Translations under genes and position numbers: made by a program | In this document: one piece after another, positions 1 through 8,464 of the stretch | How the letters are laid out: each line of letters begins with the position of its first letter | How positions within the stretch are numbered: position 1 is the first letter of the stretch | Assembly: GCF_021412585.1 (NCBI RefSeq) | Contig: NZ_JAKCMI010000012.1 | Location: forward strand, 62,001-126,000 | Reading direction: 5' to 3' | From: Halomonas alkalisoli | GTDB taxonomy: Bacteria > Pseudomonadota > Gammaproteobacteria > Pseudomonadales > Halomonadaceae | DNA length: 64,000 nucleotides | The notes under the pieces: generated by a model | Told to the model about the DNA's origin: nothing | Database searches by the model: none | What the model saw: the letters and a program-made list of their open reading frames with translations, nothing else

Positions 1-657
1 GTGCAGCAGGCGCTGCTGAAGCTGATCGAGGGTACCACGGCTTCCGTCCCGCCCCAGGGCGGCCGCAAGCATCCTCAGCAGGAGTTCCTGCAGGTCGATA
101 CCGGCAATATCCTGTTCATCGTCGGCGGTGCCTTTGCCGGCCTGGACAAGGTGATCCGCGACCGCGCCGAGAAGGGCGGCATCGGTTTCAACGCCACGGT
201 GAAGAGCAAGGACGAGGCCAAGGGTGTTGGCGCCCTGCTTGCTGATGTCGAGCCGGAGGACCTGGTCAAGTTCGGCCTCATTCCCGAGTTCGTCGGGCGT
301 CTGCCGGTTATTGCCACGCTCACCGAGCTGAGCGAGGATGCGCTGATCCAGATCCTGACCGAGCCGAAGAACTCGCTGGTCAAGCAGTATGCGCGTCTGT
401 TCGACATGGAAGGCGTGGAGCTGGAATTCCGCGAGGATGCCCTGCGTGCCGTGGCGATCAAGGCCATGACCCGCAAGACCGGCGCCCGTGGGCTGCGCTC
501 CATCCTCGAGTCGGTACTGCTGGACACCATGTACGAGATTCCTTCCATGGAAGGGGTGACCAAGGTGGTGATAGACGCCACGGTCATTGCTGGCGAGAGC
601 GAGCCGCTGCTGATCTATTCGCAGCAGGACCAGCGGGTCGACGGCACCGACGGCTGA
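1..657 (+). CDS. clpX: ClpX, ATP-binding subunit of ClpXP protease (3' part only)
   Basis: C-terminal half of the AAA+ unfoldase that feeds substrates into ClpP. The gene enters from the left edge: the GTG at base 1 is an internal Val codon, and the visible 218 residues match the second half of the roughly 424-residue family. The pore-loop IGF that contacts ClpP lies at residues 61-63 of the fragment. The arginine-finger region PEFVGRLP follows, and then the sensor-2 motif GARGLRS. The Walker A and B motifs and the zinc-binding domain lie outside the window. It is followed by lon, the usual order in gammaproteobacteria. Family certain; start not visible. Confidence 0.97.
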   Translation: MQQALLKLIEGTTASVPPQGGRKHPQQEFLQVDTGNILFIVGGAFAGLDKVIRDRAEKGGIGFNATVKSKDEAKGVGALLADVEPEDLVKFGLIPEFVGRLPVIATLTELSEDALIQILTEPKNSLVKQYARLFDMEGVELEFREDALRAVAIKAMTRKTGARGLRSILESVLLDTMYEIPSMEGVTKVVIDATVIAGESEPLLIYSQQDQRVDGTDG

Positions 658-696
658 TGTGCGGCGGGTAATCCCGGCCGATGCTCATGCCAGTGT

Positions 697-721
697 AAGG
701 GGTCGCCTGAGCGACCCCTTT
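697..721 (+). terminator. Stem-loop after clpX
   Basis: A perfect 10-bp stem, AAGGGGTCGC (697-706) paired with GCGACCCCTT (711-720) around a CTGA loop, lies 40 bases after the clpX stop. The T-run after it is short, so termination may be partial. It precedes the lon promoter. Confidence 0.6.
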
Positions 722-745
722 GCCTGTCTGTTCCCCGCTCTCTCC

Positions 746-774
746 CTTGCAATGGGGGCCCTGCGCCCCCATTC
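746..774 (+). promoter_or_regulatory. Sigma-32 (heat-shock)-like promoter of lon
   Basis: CTTGCAA (746-752), 14 bases, then CCCCATTC (767-774). The known sigma-32 consensus is CTTGAAA, 11-16 bases, CCCCATnT, so each box differs by one base. It lies 40 bases upstream of the lon start, and lon is a classic heat-shock gene. The same bases form a GC hairpin (751-773), which could be mistaken for a terminator. Confidence 0.6.
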
Positions 775-813
775 CCTTCCGTATCCACCCGATTCGTTTG
801 AGGAACGTCTGCG

Positions 814-3219
814 ATGCAGCAGAACGCCGATCAGACCCTGAGTCTGCCCCTCCTTCCACTGCGCGACGTCGTCGTCTACCCGCAGATGGTGATACCGCTG
901 TTCGTGGGACGGGAGAAATCCATCCAGGCACTGGATGCGGCCATGGCGGCCGACAAGCGAGTGCTGCTTGTGGCCCAGCGTGAAGCCGGCCAGGACGACC
1001 CCGGCACCGAGGATCTCTTCGGTATCGGCACTGTTGCCGAGATCATGCAGCTTCTCAAGCTGCCCGACGGTACCGTCAAGGTGCTGATCGAGGGTAGCTC
1101 CCGTGCCGATCTCCGTGAGGTGCACCATACCGACCAGGGGTACAGCCTGGCCGAGGCGGTGCTGCGTGACAGCGAGCCGCTCTCGGAGCGTGAGCAGGAG
1201 GCGCTGGTGCGTGTGCTGCTCAACCAGTTCGAGCAGTACGTCAAGCTCTCCAAGAAGGTGCCCAACGAGGTGCTCAACTCCCTTTCCGGGATCGAGGACC
1301 CGAGTCGCCTGGTCGATACCATCTGTGCCCACCTGTCGCTGAAGATCGGCGACAAGCAGCAGCTGCTGGAAATGGACCGGGTCCGTGACCGCATCGAGCA
1401 CCTGATGGCGCTGATCGAGTCGGAAATCGACCTGCTGCAGGTCGAGAAGCGGATTCGCTCCCGGGTCAAGGACCAGATGGAGAAGTCCCAGCGGGAGTAC
1501 TATCTCAACGAGCAGATGAAGGCCATCCAGAAGGAGATGGGCGAGCTCGAGAACGTACCCAATGAAGCCGAGAAGTACGAGGCGTCCATCGAAGAGGCGG
1601 GCATGCCCAAGGACGCCCGCGAGAAGGCGCTGCAGGAGCTGGGCAAGCTCAAGATGATGTCGCCCAACTCGGCCGAGGCCACGGTGGTGCGCTCCTACCT
1701 CGATTGGCTGGTCGCGGTGCCCTGGAAGAAGCGCACCCGGGTCAAGCATGACCTGGTTCATGCCCACAAGGTGCTCGATGAAGACCACTATGGCCTGGAT
1801 GAGGTCAAGGAGCGCATTCTCGAGTACCTCGCCGTGCAGAAGCGGGTCAAGAAGCTCAAGGGGCCGGTGCTCTGCCTGGTCGGCCCGCCCGGGGTGGGCA
1901 AGACCTCGCTGGGCCAGTCGATCGCCCGTGCCACCAACCGCAAGTACGTGCGGTTGGCGCTGGGCGGGGTGCGCGACGAGTCCGAGATTCGTGGCCACCG
2001 CCGCACCTACATCGGCTCGCTGCCGGGCAAGATGGTCCAGCGCATGAGCAAGGCCGGGGTCAGGAACCCGCTGTTCCTGCTCGACGAAGTCGACAAGATT
2101 GGCATGGACCATCGCGGCGATCCGGCATCCGCCCTGCTCGAGGTGCTGGATCCGGAGCAGAACGACAAGTTCAACGATCACTATCTCGAGCTGGACTACG
2201 ACCTGTCCGATGTGATGTTCATCTGTACCGCCAACTCCATGAATATTCCCGGTCCCCTGCTGGACCGCATGGAGATCATCCGGCTTCCCGGCTATACAGA
2301 GGACGAGAAGCTCGCCATCGCGCGTCGCTATCTCGTTGCCAAGCAGCTCAAGGCCAATGGCTTCAAGGACGACGAGCTGAGCTTCGCCGATGACGCGCTG
2401 CTCGAGCTGATACGCTACTATTCCCGCGAGGCCGGCGTGCGCGAGCTGGAACGACAGATTGCCAAGGTCTGCCGCAAGGTGCTGCGTGAGCGCCTGGAGC
2501 AGCAGGGCCAGGGCGCGCAGGCGCCGGTGACGCTGAGTGCGGTGGACATCGAGCAGTATGCCGGTGTAAGGCGCTACAGCTACGGCCTGGCCGACAAGGA
2601 GGACCAGGTGGGGCGTGTTACCGGCCTGGCCTGGACGTCGGTCGGTGGTGAGCTGCTCAACATCGAGTCGGTGGTGACCCCGGGCAAGGGGCGGATCAAC
2701 AAGACCGGCTCGCTGGGTGATGTCATGAAGGAGTCGGTGAGTGCCGCTCACACGGTGGTTCGTGCCCGTGCCACAGTGCTTGGCATCGACCCGGACCGTT
2801 TCGAGAAGGAGGACCTGCACATCCACGTGCCCGAGGGCGCCACGCCGAAGGATGGCCCCAGCGCGGGCATTGCGATGGTGACGGCGATGGTGTCCGCCTA
2901 TACGGCGCGACCGGTTCGTTGCGACCTGGCGATGACCGGTGAGGTCAACCTGCGGGGTGAGGTGATGCCGATCGGCGGCTTGAAGGAGAAATTGCTGGCT
3001 GCGCGGCGCGGTGGTATAAAGATTGTGCTCATTCCGGAAGAGAACCGACGGGATCTCAAAGAGGTGCCGGATAACATCAAGGATGCTTTGGAAATCCGGC
3101 CCGTCCGCTGGATCGATGAGGTGCTTGAGGCGGCTCTGGCTGAAAGGTCTGGCCCCAAGAGTGATGATTCCCGAGCGGATGATTCTGCATCATCCACCTC
3201 AATGATCAGCACGCACTAA
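814..3219 (+). CDS. lon: Lon, ATP-dependent serine protease
   Basis: Cytoplasmic AAA+ protease that degrades misfolded and short-lived regulatory proteins. The 801 residues are close to the E. coli 784. The order is an N-terminal substrate-binding domain (about 1-300), an AAA+ domain with Walker A GPPGVGKT at 357-364 and Walker B FLLDEVDK, then the protease domain. The catalytic dyad is Ser683 (in PKDGPSAG) and Lys726 (in GGLKEKL). The start ATG has GAGGAA upstream. The C-terminus carries a short Ser/Asp-rich tail. It sits between clpX and hupB, the conserved order, and a sigma-32-like promoter precedes it. Confidence 0.98.
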   Translation: MQQNADQTLSLPLLPLRDVVVYPQMVIPLFVGREKSIQALDAAMAADKRVLLVAQREAGQDDPGTEDLFGIGTVAEIMQLLKLPDGTVKVLIEGSSRADLREVHHTDQGYSLAEAVLRDSEPLSEREQEALVRVLLNQFEQYVKLSKKVPNEVLNSLSGIEDPSRLVDTICAHLSLKIGDKQQLLEMDRVRDRIEHLMALIESEIDLLQVEKRIRSRVKDQMEKSQREYYLNEQMKAIQKEMGELENVPNEAEKYEASIEEAGMPKDAREKALQELGKLKMMSPNSAEATVVRSYLDWLVAVPWKKRTRVKHDLVHAHKVLDEDHYGLDEVKERILEYLAVQKRVKKLKGPVLCLVGPPGVGKTSLGQSIARATNRKYVRLALGGVRDESEIRGHRRTYIGSLPGKMVQRMSKAGVRNPLFLLDEVDKIGMDHRGDPASALLEVLDPEQNDKFNDHYLELDYDLSDVMFICTANSMNIPGPLLDRMEIIRLPGYTEDEKLAIARRYLVAKQLKANGFKDDELSFADDALLELIRYYSREAGVRELERQIAKVCRKVLRERLEQQGQGAQAPVTLSAVDIEQYAGVRRYSYGLADKEDQVGRVTGLAWTSVGGELLNIESVVTPGKGRINKTGSLGDVMKESVSAAHTVVRARATVLGIDPDRFEKEDLHIHVPEGATPKDGPSAGIAMVTAMVSAYTARPVRCDLAMTGEVNLRGEVMPIGGLKEKLLAARRGGIKIVLIPEENRRDLKEVPDNIKDALEIRPVRWIDEVLEAALAERSGPKSDDSRADDSASSTSMISTH

Positions 3220-3283
3220 CGATATTTTAGCGTCATGCCGGGAGAAAAACCCTGGTATGGCGCGGTTTGGCGCCGTAAGTTGC

Positions 3284-3313
3284 TTGACACATCTTTTACT
3301 GCATTGCTATAAA
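3284..3313 (+). promoter_or_regulatory. Sigma-70 promoter of hupB
   Basis: A perfect -35 box TTGACA (3284-3289), an 18-base spacer, and -10 TATAAA (3308-3313) preceded by TGC, an extended -10. It lies 81 bases before the GTG of hupB. This is the strongest housekeeping promoter I see in the window and fits an abundant nucleoid protein. Confidence 0.85.
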
Positions 3314-3394
3314 CTGCTGCCATGCTGTGATCGTGTTGCCAGGCGAAAGGTGCGCCGATTAGAGCCATTTTCTGAAACAGTCAAGGGGTGAAGT

Positions 3395-3667
3395 GTGAAC
3401 AAATCCGAGCTGATCGAAGCCATCGCCGCGTCTGCCGATATTCCCAAGGCCGCCGCGACTCGTGCATTGGATGCCATGGTCGACACAGTCACCGAGAGTC
3501 TGAAGGGCGGTGAGACTGTCTCCCTGGTGGGCTTTGGTACTTTTTCCGTCAAGGAGCGCGCCGCGCGTACCGGGCGTAACCCTCAGACCGGTGAGCCGAT
3601 CCAGATCAGCGCAGCCAAGGTGCCGACCTTCAAGGCAGGCAAGGCGCTCAAGGACTCCGTGAACTGA
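3395..3667 (+). CDS. hupB: DNA-binding protein HU-beta
   Basis: Small histone-like nucleoid protein that binds and bends DNA as a dimer. The 90 residues match the exact length of E. coli HupB. The N-terminal helices ([11 protein letters not shown]) are followed by the beta-arm region, with the HU signature [21 protein letters not shown] at about residues 48-68. The start is GTG with an AAGGGG-like ribosome site 5-12 bases upstream. It follows lon but has its own strong promoter and a strong terminator, so it is mostly its own transcript. Confidence 0.97.
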   Translation: MNKSELIEAIAASADIPKAAATRALDAMVDTVTESLKGGETVSLVGFGTFSVKERAARTGRNPQTGEPIQISAAKVPTFKAGKALKDSVN

Positions 3668-3731
3668 GTCAACGGGTTATTTGCGCCGCGGGTCGTCGGC
3701 TCACGCAGGCCATCATCGGCAGCAAAAAATC

Positions 3732-3766
3732 AGGCGCATCGCTAAGGCGATGCGCCTTCTTTTTTA
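3732..3766 (+). terminator. Rho-independent terminator of hupB
   Basis: An 11-bp perfect stem, AGGCGCATCGC (3732-3742) and GCGATGCGCCT (3747-3757) around a TAAG loop, followed by TCTTTTTT. A textbook intrinsic terminator 64 bases after the hupB stop. Confidence 0.92.
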
Positions 3767-3820
3767 TGGGCTTACCCTCTGTGCCGGGCGGGGGCCATGG
3801 TGGGAATGCCTCTGTCACCG

Positions 3821-3826
3821 TATAAT
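3821..3826 (+). promoter_or_regulatory. -10 box of ppiD promoter
   Basis: A perfect TATAAT 41 bases before the ppiD ATG and downstream of the hupB terminator. No good -35 box stands at the right distance, so an activator or another sigma factor may help. Confidence 0.5.
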
Positions 3827-3867
3827 ACGGCGCGTCAGCCAGCCAACAATCATCAGCCGAGGCCTCC

Positions 3868-5685
3868 ATGCTGCAAAGTATACGTGACCGCTCCAGAAGT
3901 TGGGGTGCGAAGATCATCATCGGAGCCGTGGTCGTGACCATGGCCCTGTTCGGGGTCGAGTCCCTGGTGGGGCTATTAGGCGGAAGCGGCGACGAAGTAG
4001 CCAAGGTCAATGGCCAGTCGATTACCCGTCAGGAACTGGAGATGGAGGTTCAGCGGGCCATTCGTTCGGGCCAGGTGCCCCCCGAGCAGGAGCGGGCGCT
4101 ACGCGGGCAGGTCCTCGATGAGCTGATCGGCGAGCGACTGCTGACGGCTTTCGCCGAAGATGGCGGCCTGTACCTCTCCGACGAGCAGCTCGATCAAGTG
4201 ATCGTCACGCTGCCGGAATTCCAGAACCAGAATGGTCGCTTCGATGCCGACCTGTTCCGCAACCGCCTGGCCAGCGCCGGTTTCACGCCGTCGTCGTTTC
4301 GCGCTGCGCTGCGGGTGGACCTCAAGCGGCAGCAGGTTCAGCAAGGCCTGGTCACGAGTGACTTCTCCCTGGAAAGTGAGCGGCAGGCCCTGGCGGCACT
4401 GCAGCGTCAAGCTCGCACCTTTCGCTACCATACGCTGACTGCCGGCGACCTGGCCGAGCCTGTCGAAGTCACCGAGCAGGATCTTGTTGCCTACTACGAA
4501 GAGAATGCCGATCGCTACCGGCGTCCCGAGCAGGTTCGGCTCGAGTATGTGGTGCTCGATCGTCAGGAGATGGCGGATGCCGTGGACATCTCCGACGACA
4601 ACCTTCGCAGCGCCTGGGAGGCGCGCGGTCGCGATGTCGATCGGCGTGTGTCCCATATCATGGTGGGCTTCAACGATGAGCGTAGCCGTGATGAAGCCGT
4701 GGCACGCCTGGAGAGCGTTCGCGCGCAGCTCGCCGAGGGAGATGACTTTGCCGACCTGGCGCTCCGCTATTCCGACGACCCGACGACCGCCGAGCAGGGG
4801 GGGGACCTGGGTGTCATCAGTCGCGGATTCTTCGGCGATGAGTTCGATGATGCCGCCTTTGCCCTCGCCCCCGGTCAGGTTTCCGGTATCGTCGAGACCA
4901 GCAGTGGCCTGCATCTGCTGAAGGTGACCGCGCTCGACCAGCCGCCGCTTGAAGAGATGCGCGAAGAGCTAGGGCGTGAGCTGGCGCTGGCGGAGGTCAG
5001 TGATGCCTTCAATCGCCGGGTACAGGCCCTGATCGATGAAAGCTTTGCTGCCGATGATCTTGCCAGCGTGGCCGAACAGCTGGAGCTGGACCTGCAGCAA
5101 AGCGACTGGGTCGCCCGTGACGCTGGTGAGGGTGTGCTATCCGAGCCCGGCGTGCTGCAGGAGGCCTTCAGTGAAGATGTCCTGGTGGAGGGTTTCAACA
5201 GCGATGTCATCGAGCTGGACGAGGACCGCAGGATGGTGTTGCGGGTCGCCGAGCACCGCGATGCCACCGTGCTTCCCCTCGACGAGGTCCGCGATCGCGT
5301 GACGGCAACCGTGGAGCGTCGCAAGCAGCGTGAGGCACTGCTCGAGGTGGCGCGCGCCCAGGTGGAGCTGCTGCGGGAAGGCGAGGAGCTGGAGATTGAA
5401 TGGCGCCGCGTCGAGCGCGCCGCGCGTCAGCAGGATAACGTCCCGCGTTCCGTGTTGCAGGCGGCGTTCCGACTCCCTCACCCCGAGGAGGGTGAGACCG
5501 TCTATGGCCAGGCCTCGGACGAGGATCGGGTGGTGCTCATCGCCCTGGACAGCGTCGAGCAGGGCGAAGTGGATACCGAGGTGGAGAACTTCGTTGCCCG
5601 GATGTCGGAGCAGCTGCGTGCACAGGCGGCGATCCAGGGGCTCCGGTCCTACCTGCGGGAGACGGCGGATATCGATCGCCGCTGA
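3868..5685 (+). CDS. ppiD: PpiD, membrane-anchored periplasmic peptidyl-prolyl isomerase/chaperone
   Basis: Inner-membrane-anchored folding factor that works near the Sec translocon on newly exported proteins. The 605 residues compare with 623 in E. coli. One transmembrane anchor (about residues 14-36, IIIGAVVVTMALFGV) is followed by a SurA-like N-domain (VNGQSITRQEL) and a parvulin domain at about residues 260-353 (SHIM; then GGDLG, FFGDEFD). A long C-terminal chaperone region follows. The position after hupB is conserved in gammaproteobacteria. It is monocistronic, between a TATAAT and a strong terminator. Confidence 0.95.
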   Translation: MLQSIRDRSRSWGAKIIIGAVVVTMALFGVESLVGLLGGSGDEVAKVNGQSITRQELEMEVQRAIRSGQVPPEQERALRGQVLDELIGERLLTAFAEDGGLYLSDEQLDQVIVTLPEFQNQNGRFDADLFRNRLASAGFTPSSFRAALRVDLKRQQVQQGLVTSDFSLESERQALAALQRQARTFRYHTLTAGDLAEPVEVTEQDLVAYYEENADRYRRPEQVRLEYVVLDRQEMADAVDISDDNLRSAWEARGRDVDRRVSHIMVGFNDERSRDEAVARLESVRAQLAEGDDFADLALRYSDDPTTAEQGGDLGVISRGFFGDEFDDAAFALAPGQVSGIVETSSGLHLLKVTALDQPPLEEMREELGRELALAEVSDAFNRRVQALIDESFAADDLASVAEQLELDLQQSDWVARDAGEGVLSEPGVLQEAFSEDVLVEGFNSDVIELDEDRRMVLRVAEHRDATVLPLDEVRDRVTATVERRKQREALLEVARAQVELLREGEELEIEWRRVERAARQQDNVPRSVLQAAFRLPHPEEGETVYGQASDEDRVVLIALDSVEQGEVDTEVENFVARMSEQLRAQAAIQGLRSYLRETADIDRR

Positions 5686-5701
5686 CATTGGAGGAATCGA
5701 T

Positions 5702-5734
5702 AAGCAGGAGGCCCGCGGTGCCTCCTGCTTTTTT
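5702..5734 (+). terminator. Rho-independent terminator of ppiD
   Basis: An 11-bp perfect stem, AAGCAGGAGGC (5702-5712) and GCCTCCTGCTT (5720-5730), followed by TTTT. It starts 17 bases after the ppiD stop. Confidence 0.92.
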
Positions 5735-5814
5735 CTCGCTCAGATATTATACCGTTATCTTGATAGGCATCCGATGCAGCCAGGCGAAGGCAATGCCGGC
5801 CGAGTGACACGGCA

Positions 5815-5833
5815 AGTGTTATCATATAACATT
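5815..5833 (+). promoter_or_regulatory. Zur-like operator upstream of the COG0523 GTPase
   Basis: AGTGTTAT-CAT-ATAACATT: an inverted repeat with 7 of 8 arm positions matching. It closely resembles the gammaproteobacterial Zur box (core GTTAT..ATAAC, arms ending AATGTTAT). It lies 32 bases upstream of the gene start, where it would overlap the promoter. Zur itself is not in the window, so the assignment rests on motif and gene family. Confidence 0.65.
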
Positions 5834-5865
5834 ATGGGCCAATTGCATTTTCCTGGAGGCGTGCG

Positions 5866-6903
5866 ATGTCCGGCACACCGCTTGAATCGATACCCGTACA
5901 TCTGGTGACAGGCTTCCTCGGTAGCGGCAAGAGCACGCTGATCCGTGGCCTGATCGACCAGAAGCCGGCGGATGAGACCTGGGCGATTCTGATCAACGAG
6001 TTCGGTCAGGTAGGTATCGACCAGGCGATGTTCGAGGCGAGGGAAGACCTGGTGGTGAAGGGACTGCCCGGAGGCTGTCTCTGCTGCCAGCTTGCCTTCG
6101 TGCTGCAGGCGACGCTGGTCAACTTGCTTCACCGCCATCGACCGGATCGGCTGATCGTCGAACCGTCGGGCCTGGGGCATCCGGCGGGGCTTCTCGATGT
6201 GCTGCGAGGGGAGGCCTTCCACGGCATTCTCGATGTGCGCGACATCATCGTGGTACTCGACCCGGGGCGCCTCGATGAGCCACGGGTGCGGGAGCACGAG
6301 ACCTTTTGCGACCAGCTGGCCATGGCCGATGCCGTGGTGTTGGCCAAGACCGACCTGGCTTCGGCCGGGCAGGTGGAGGCGGCGCACCGTCATGCGGCCG
6401 ATCACTGGCCGGCGAGGAAATGGATCCTAGAGGCGCCGAATGGACAGCTGCCGATATCACGGCTGCTTCAGAGTGAAGGACATGCCGCCACGGCGGAAGG
6501 GGCACTCGCAAGCGATGCCCACGACCGGCTGCGGGTCGCGGCCGAAAGCGAGCGGGTGGTGCGGCTCGATGACGCTGCGCTGTCGCGCCCCGAGCGGGGG
6601 CAGCCCATGCACGAGACGGCAACGGCGCTGGGCTACACCACGTTGGGATGGCGCTGGCACCCGGATACGCGCTTCGACCTGGATCGCCTGACCGGTGTGC
6701 TCGATCGGCTGTCACCGGAGCTGCGGGTCAAGGGAGTCCTGAATACCGATGCCGGCTGGAAGCTCTATAACCGTGGCGATGGCGCTGCCAGGCTAGAGCC
6801 CAGCGTGTGGCGGCTGGATTCCCGGCTGGAGGTGATCGGGGAGACGGGAAGCCTCCCCGATCCGGAGGCGCTGCAGGCCGAACTGGCGGCCTGTGCTGCG
6901 TGA
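5866..6903 (+). CDS. CobW/COG0523-family GTPase, probable zinc metallochaperone
   Basis: G3E-family P-loop GTPase. The 345 residues carry Walker A GFLGSGKS (16-23), the family hallmark CXCC as GGCLCC (Cys71, 73, 74), the switch segment VEPSGLGHP, a guanine-specificity motif read as AKTD, and a C-terminal CobW_C domain. The COG0523 family includes zinc chaperones such as ZigA/ZagA and YeiR, and the Zur-like box just upstream points to zinc limitation. No cobalamin, nitrile hydratase or folE2 gene is nearby, which argues against those branches. The start ATG has a TGGAGG ribosome site. It is a single-gene unit. Family certain; metal inferred. Confidence 0.88.
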   Translation: MSGTPLESIPVHLVTGFLGSGKSTLIRGLIDQKPADETWAILINEFGQVGIDQAMFEAREDLVVKGLPGGCLCCQLAFVLQATLVNLLHRHRPDRLIVEPSGLGHPAGLLDVLRGEAFHGILDVRDIIVVLDPGRLDEPRVREHETFCDQLAMADAVVLAKTDLASAGQVEAAHRHAADHWPARKWILEAPNGQLPISRLLQSEGHAATAEGALASDAHDRLRVAAESERVVRLDDAALSRPERGQPMHETATALGYTTLGWRWHPDTRFDLDRLTGVLDRLSPELRVKGVLNTDAGWKLYNRGDGAARLEPSVWRLDSRLEVIGETGSLPDPEALQAELAACAA

Positions 6904-6926
6904 TCTCCGGTGCAGAGAGGTGAGGG

Positions 6927-7685
6927 TCATAAATCGATCTGCTGCAGGGTCGGCCGGCCGTCGCTCTCGATGACCACTTCCCAACCCCGGCCGGGCTGCC
7001 AGTCGCCAAGCACGATGCGCTGGGCGGGCATGCCGTCGATCTCGAGCTCATGGACCGCCGGGCGATGGGTGTGGCCGTGGATCAGGGTCGTGACGCCATG
7101 GTCGCGCATCGCCTGGACGACTTCGTCGGGCGTCACGTCCATGATGTCATCGGCCTTGTTGGAGGTGGCTTCACCGGACTGCTGGCGTAGCGAGGCCGCC
7201 AGGGTGATACGATCGGCAATCGGCATGGCCAGCACCTGCTGCTGCCATTCGGGTTGGCGCGCCTGGGCGCGGAAGGCCATATAGGCTTCGTCCCGGGTAC
7301 AGAGGCTATCGCCGTGCATCAGCAGCATTGGCTCGTCGTGGAACATGACCAGGGCCGGGTCGGCCAGCAGCTTCGCGCCGGCAGCGGCAGCGAAGCGCTG
7401 GCCGAGCAGGAAATCACGATTGCCGTGCATCAGGTAGATGGCTGTACCATCGTCAGTGAGTCGGCGTAGCGCGGTGGCGATATCCGCGGCAAGGGCGGCA
7501 TTGCCGCTGGCATCGACATCGACCATGTCGAGGATGTCGTCACCGATCCAGGCCTCGAAGAAGTCGCCGAGTATGTAGAGGGCATCGACCCCACGGGCTC
7601 GTCTCTGGAGCCAGCCGAGAAAGCCATCGATCACCTCGGGGGCTTCAGGATGCAGGTGGAGGTCGGAAACTATCAGGGTGCTCAT
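6927..7685 (-). CDS. lpxH: LpxH, UDP-2,3-diacylglucosamine pyrophosphatase
   Basis: Fourth enzyme of lipid A synthesis. It hydrolyses UDP-2,3-diacylglucosamine to lipid X and UMP at the inner face of the membrane. The 252 residues keep the calcineurin-like metallophosphatase motifs: SDLHL (7-11), GDFFEAWIGDD (about 40-50), GNRD, LMHGDS and GHTHRP. The ppiB-lpxH order, with 79 bases between, is common in this class and suggests one transcript. The 3' end converges on the GTPase gene with 23 bases between. Confidence 0.95.
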   Translation of the reverse strand: MSTLIVSDLHLHPEAPEVIDGFLGWLQRRARGVDALYILGDFFEAWIGDDILDMVDVDASGNAALAADIATALRRLTDDGTAIYLMHGNRDFLLGQRFAAAAGAKLLADPALVMFHDEPMLLMHGDSLCTRDEAYMAFRAQARQPEWQQQVLAMPIADRITLAASLRQQSGEATSNKADDIMDVTPDEVVQAMRDHGVTTLIHGHTHRPAVHELEIDGMPAQRIVLGDWQPGRGWEVVIESDGRPTLQQIDL

Positions 7686-7764
7686 GGGCCATCTCGCAGG
7701 GCTGGGTCATGAAGGCGTCGCGCAACACGCTCGCGAGGGGCGGTCGTGTTGCGCTTCGATCCTG

Positions 7765-8274
7765 TCAGGCGTCGGCAGGGTCATCCTTCATGTAGGCCCG
7801 CTGGATGACCACGTCCTCGGCCGGGACGTCGGCGTGCATGCCACGACGGGTGGTTTCCACGGCGGTGATCTTCTCGACCACGCCCATGCCGTCGACTACC
7901 TCGCCGAAGACGCAGTAGCCCCAGCCCTGGATGTTCTTCCCGCTGTGGTTGAGGAAGTCGTTGTCGGCCACGTTGATGAAGAATTGCGCCGTGGCAGAGT
8001 GGGGGTCCTGGGTCCGCGCCATGGCCAGGGTCCCGACGGTGTTCTTGAGGCCGTTGTCGGCTTCGTTCTCGATGGGGTCGCGGGTTGGTTTCTGGTTGAA
8101 CTCCTGATCGAAGCCGCCACCCTGTACCATGAAGCCAGGGATCACCCGATGAAACAGCGTACCGTCGAAATGACCATCGCGTACGTACTGCTCGAAATTG
8201 GCGGCAGTTTTCGGGGCTTTCTCGTGATTCACGGCAACCGTGATATCACCGAAGTTGGTCTCTAGAACGATCAT
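7765..8274 (-). CDS. ppiB: PpiB, cytoplasmic cyclophilin-type peptidyl-prolyl isomerase
   Basis: Cyclophilin that catalyses cis-trans isomerisation of proline peptide bonds. The 169 residues have no signal peptide, so it is the cytoplasmic PpiB type rather than periplasmic PpiA. Core motifs: [13 protein letters not shown] with the catalytic Arg, [17 protein letters not shown] written here as [15 protein letters not shown], and the Trp-containing loop [17 protein letters not shown] stands before the ATG. It is divergent from glnS and upstream of lpxH. Confidence 0.95.
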   Translation of the reverse strand: MIVLETNFGDITVAVNHEKAPKTAANFEQYVRDGHFDGTLFHRVIPGFMVQGGGFDQEFNQKPTRDPIENEADNGLKNTVGTLAMARTQDPHSATAQFFINVADNDFLNHSGKNIQGWGYCVFGEVVDGMGVVEKITAVETTRRGMHADVPAEDVVIQRAYMKDDPADA

Positions 8275-8318
8275 CGCTTTTTCCTGTGCGCTTTAGCTTT
8301 GGCAATAGCAGGCGCGCC

Positions 8319-8349
8319 TTGGCGCCGTGCAGGGGCGTGACGCTATAAT
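8319..8349 (+). promoter_or_regulatory. Possible sigma-70 promoter of glnS
   Basis: TATAAT (8344-8349) is preceded at a long 19-base spacing by TTGGCG (8319-8324). It would give a leader of about 110 bases before the glnS ATG. The -10 is convincing and the -35 weak. Confidence 0.5.
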
Positions 8350-8464
8350 AGCGGTTTTGCATCGATGCGCGAAGCGCGTCGGGTTGTTCCTTACTCTACG
8401 ACAGCCCACGACACGGGCTTCGCGCCCATGGGCCGCGATTCAACCAGAGGTTTACCGCATCAAC

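Noticed and set aside
1..3. GTG at the first base as a start codon
   Set aside because: It is an internal Val codon of clpX; the family continues for about 200 residues upstream.
751..773. Second terminator hairpin between clpX and lon
   Set aside because: The hairpin has no T-run and coincides with a sigma-32-like promoter at the right distance from lon, so I read it as a promoter.
685..2826. Long open frame (713 codons) antisense to lon
   Set aside because: Codon structure and protein similarity clearly support lon on the plus strand; in DNA this GC-rich, the complement of a real gene often lacks stop codons. No ribosome site or recognisable motif.
8327..8464. N-terminal extension of GlnS from an upstream ATG
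   Set aside because: The 46 extra residues do not fit the family and the ATG precedes the -10 box of the probable promoter.
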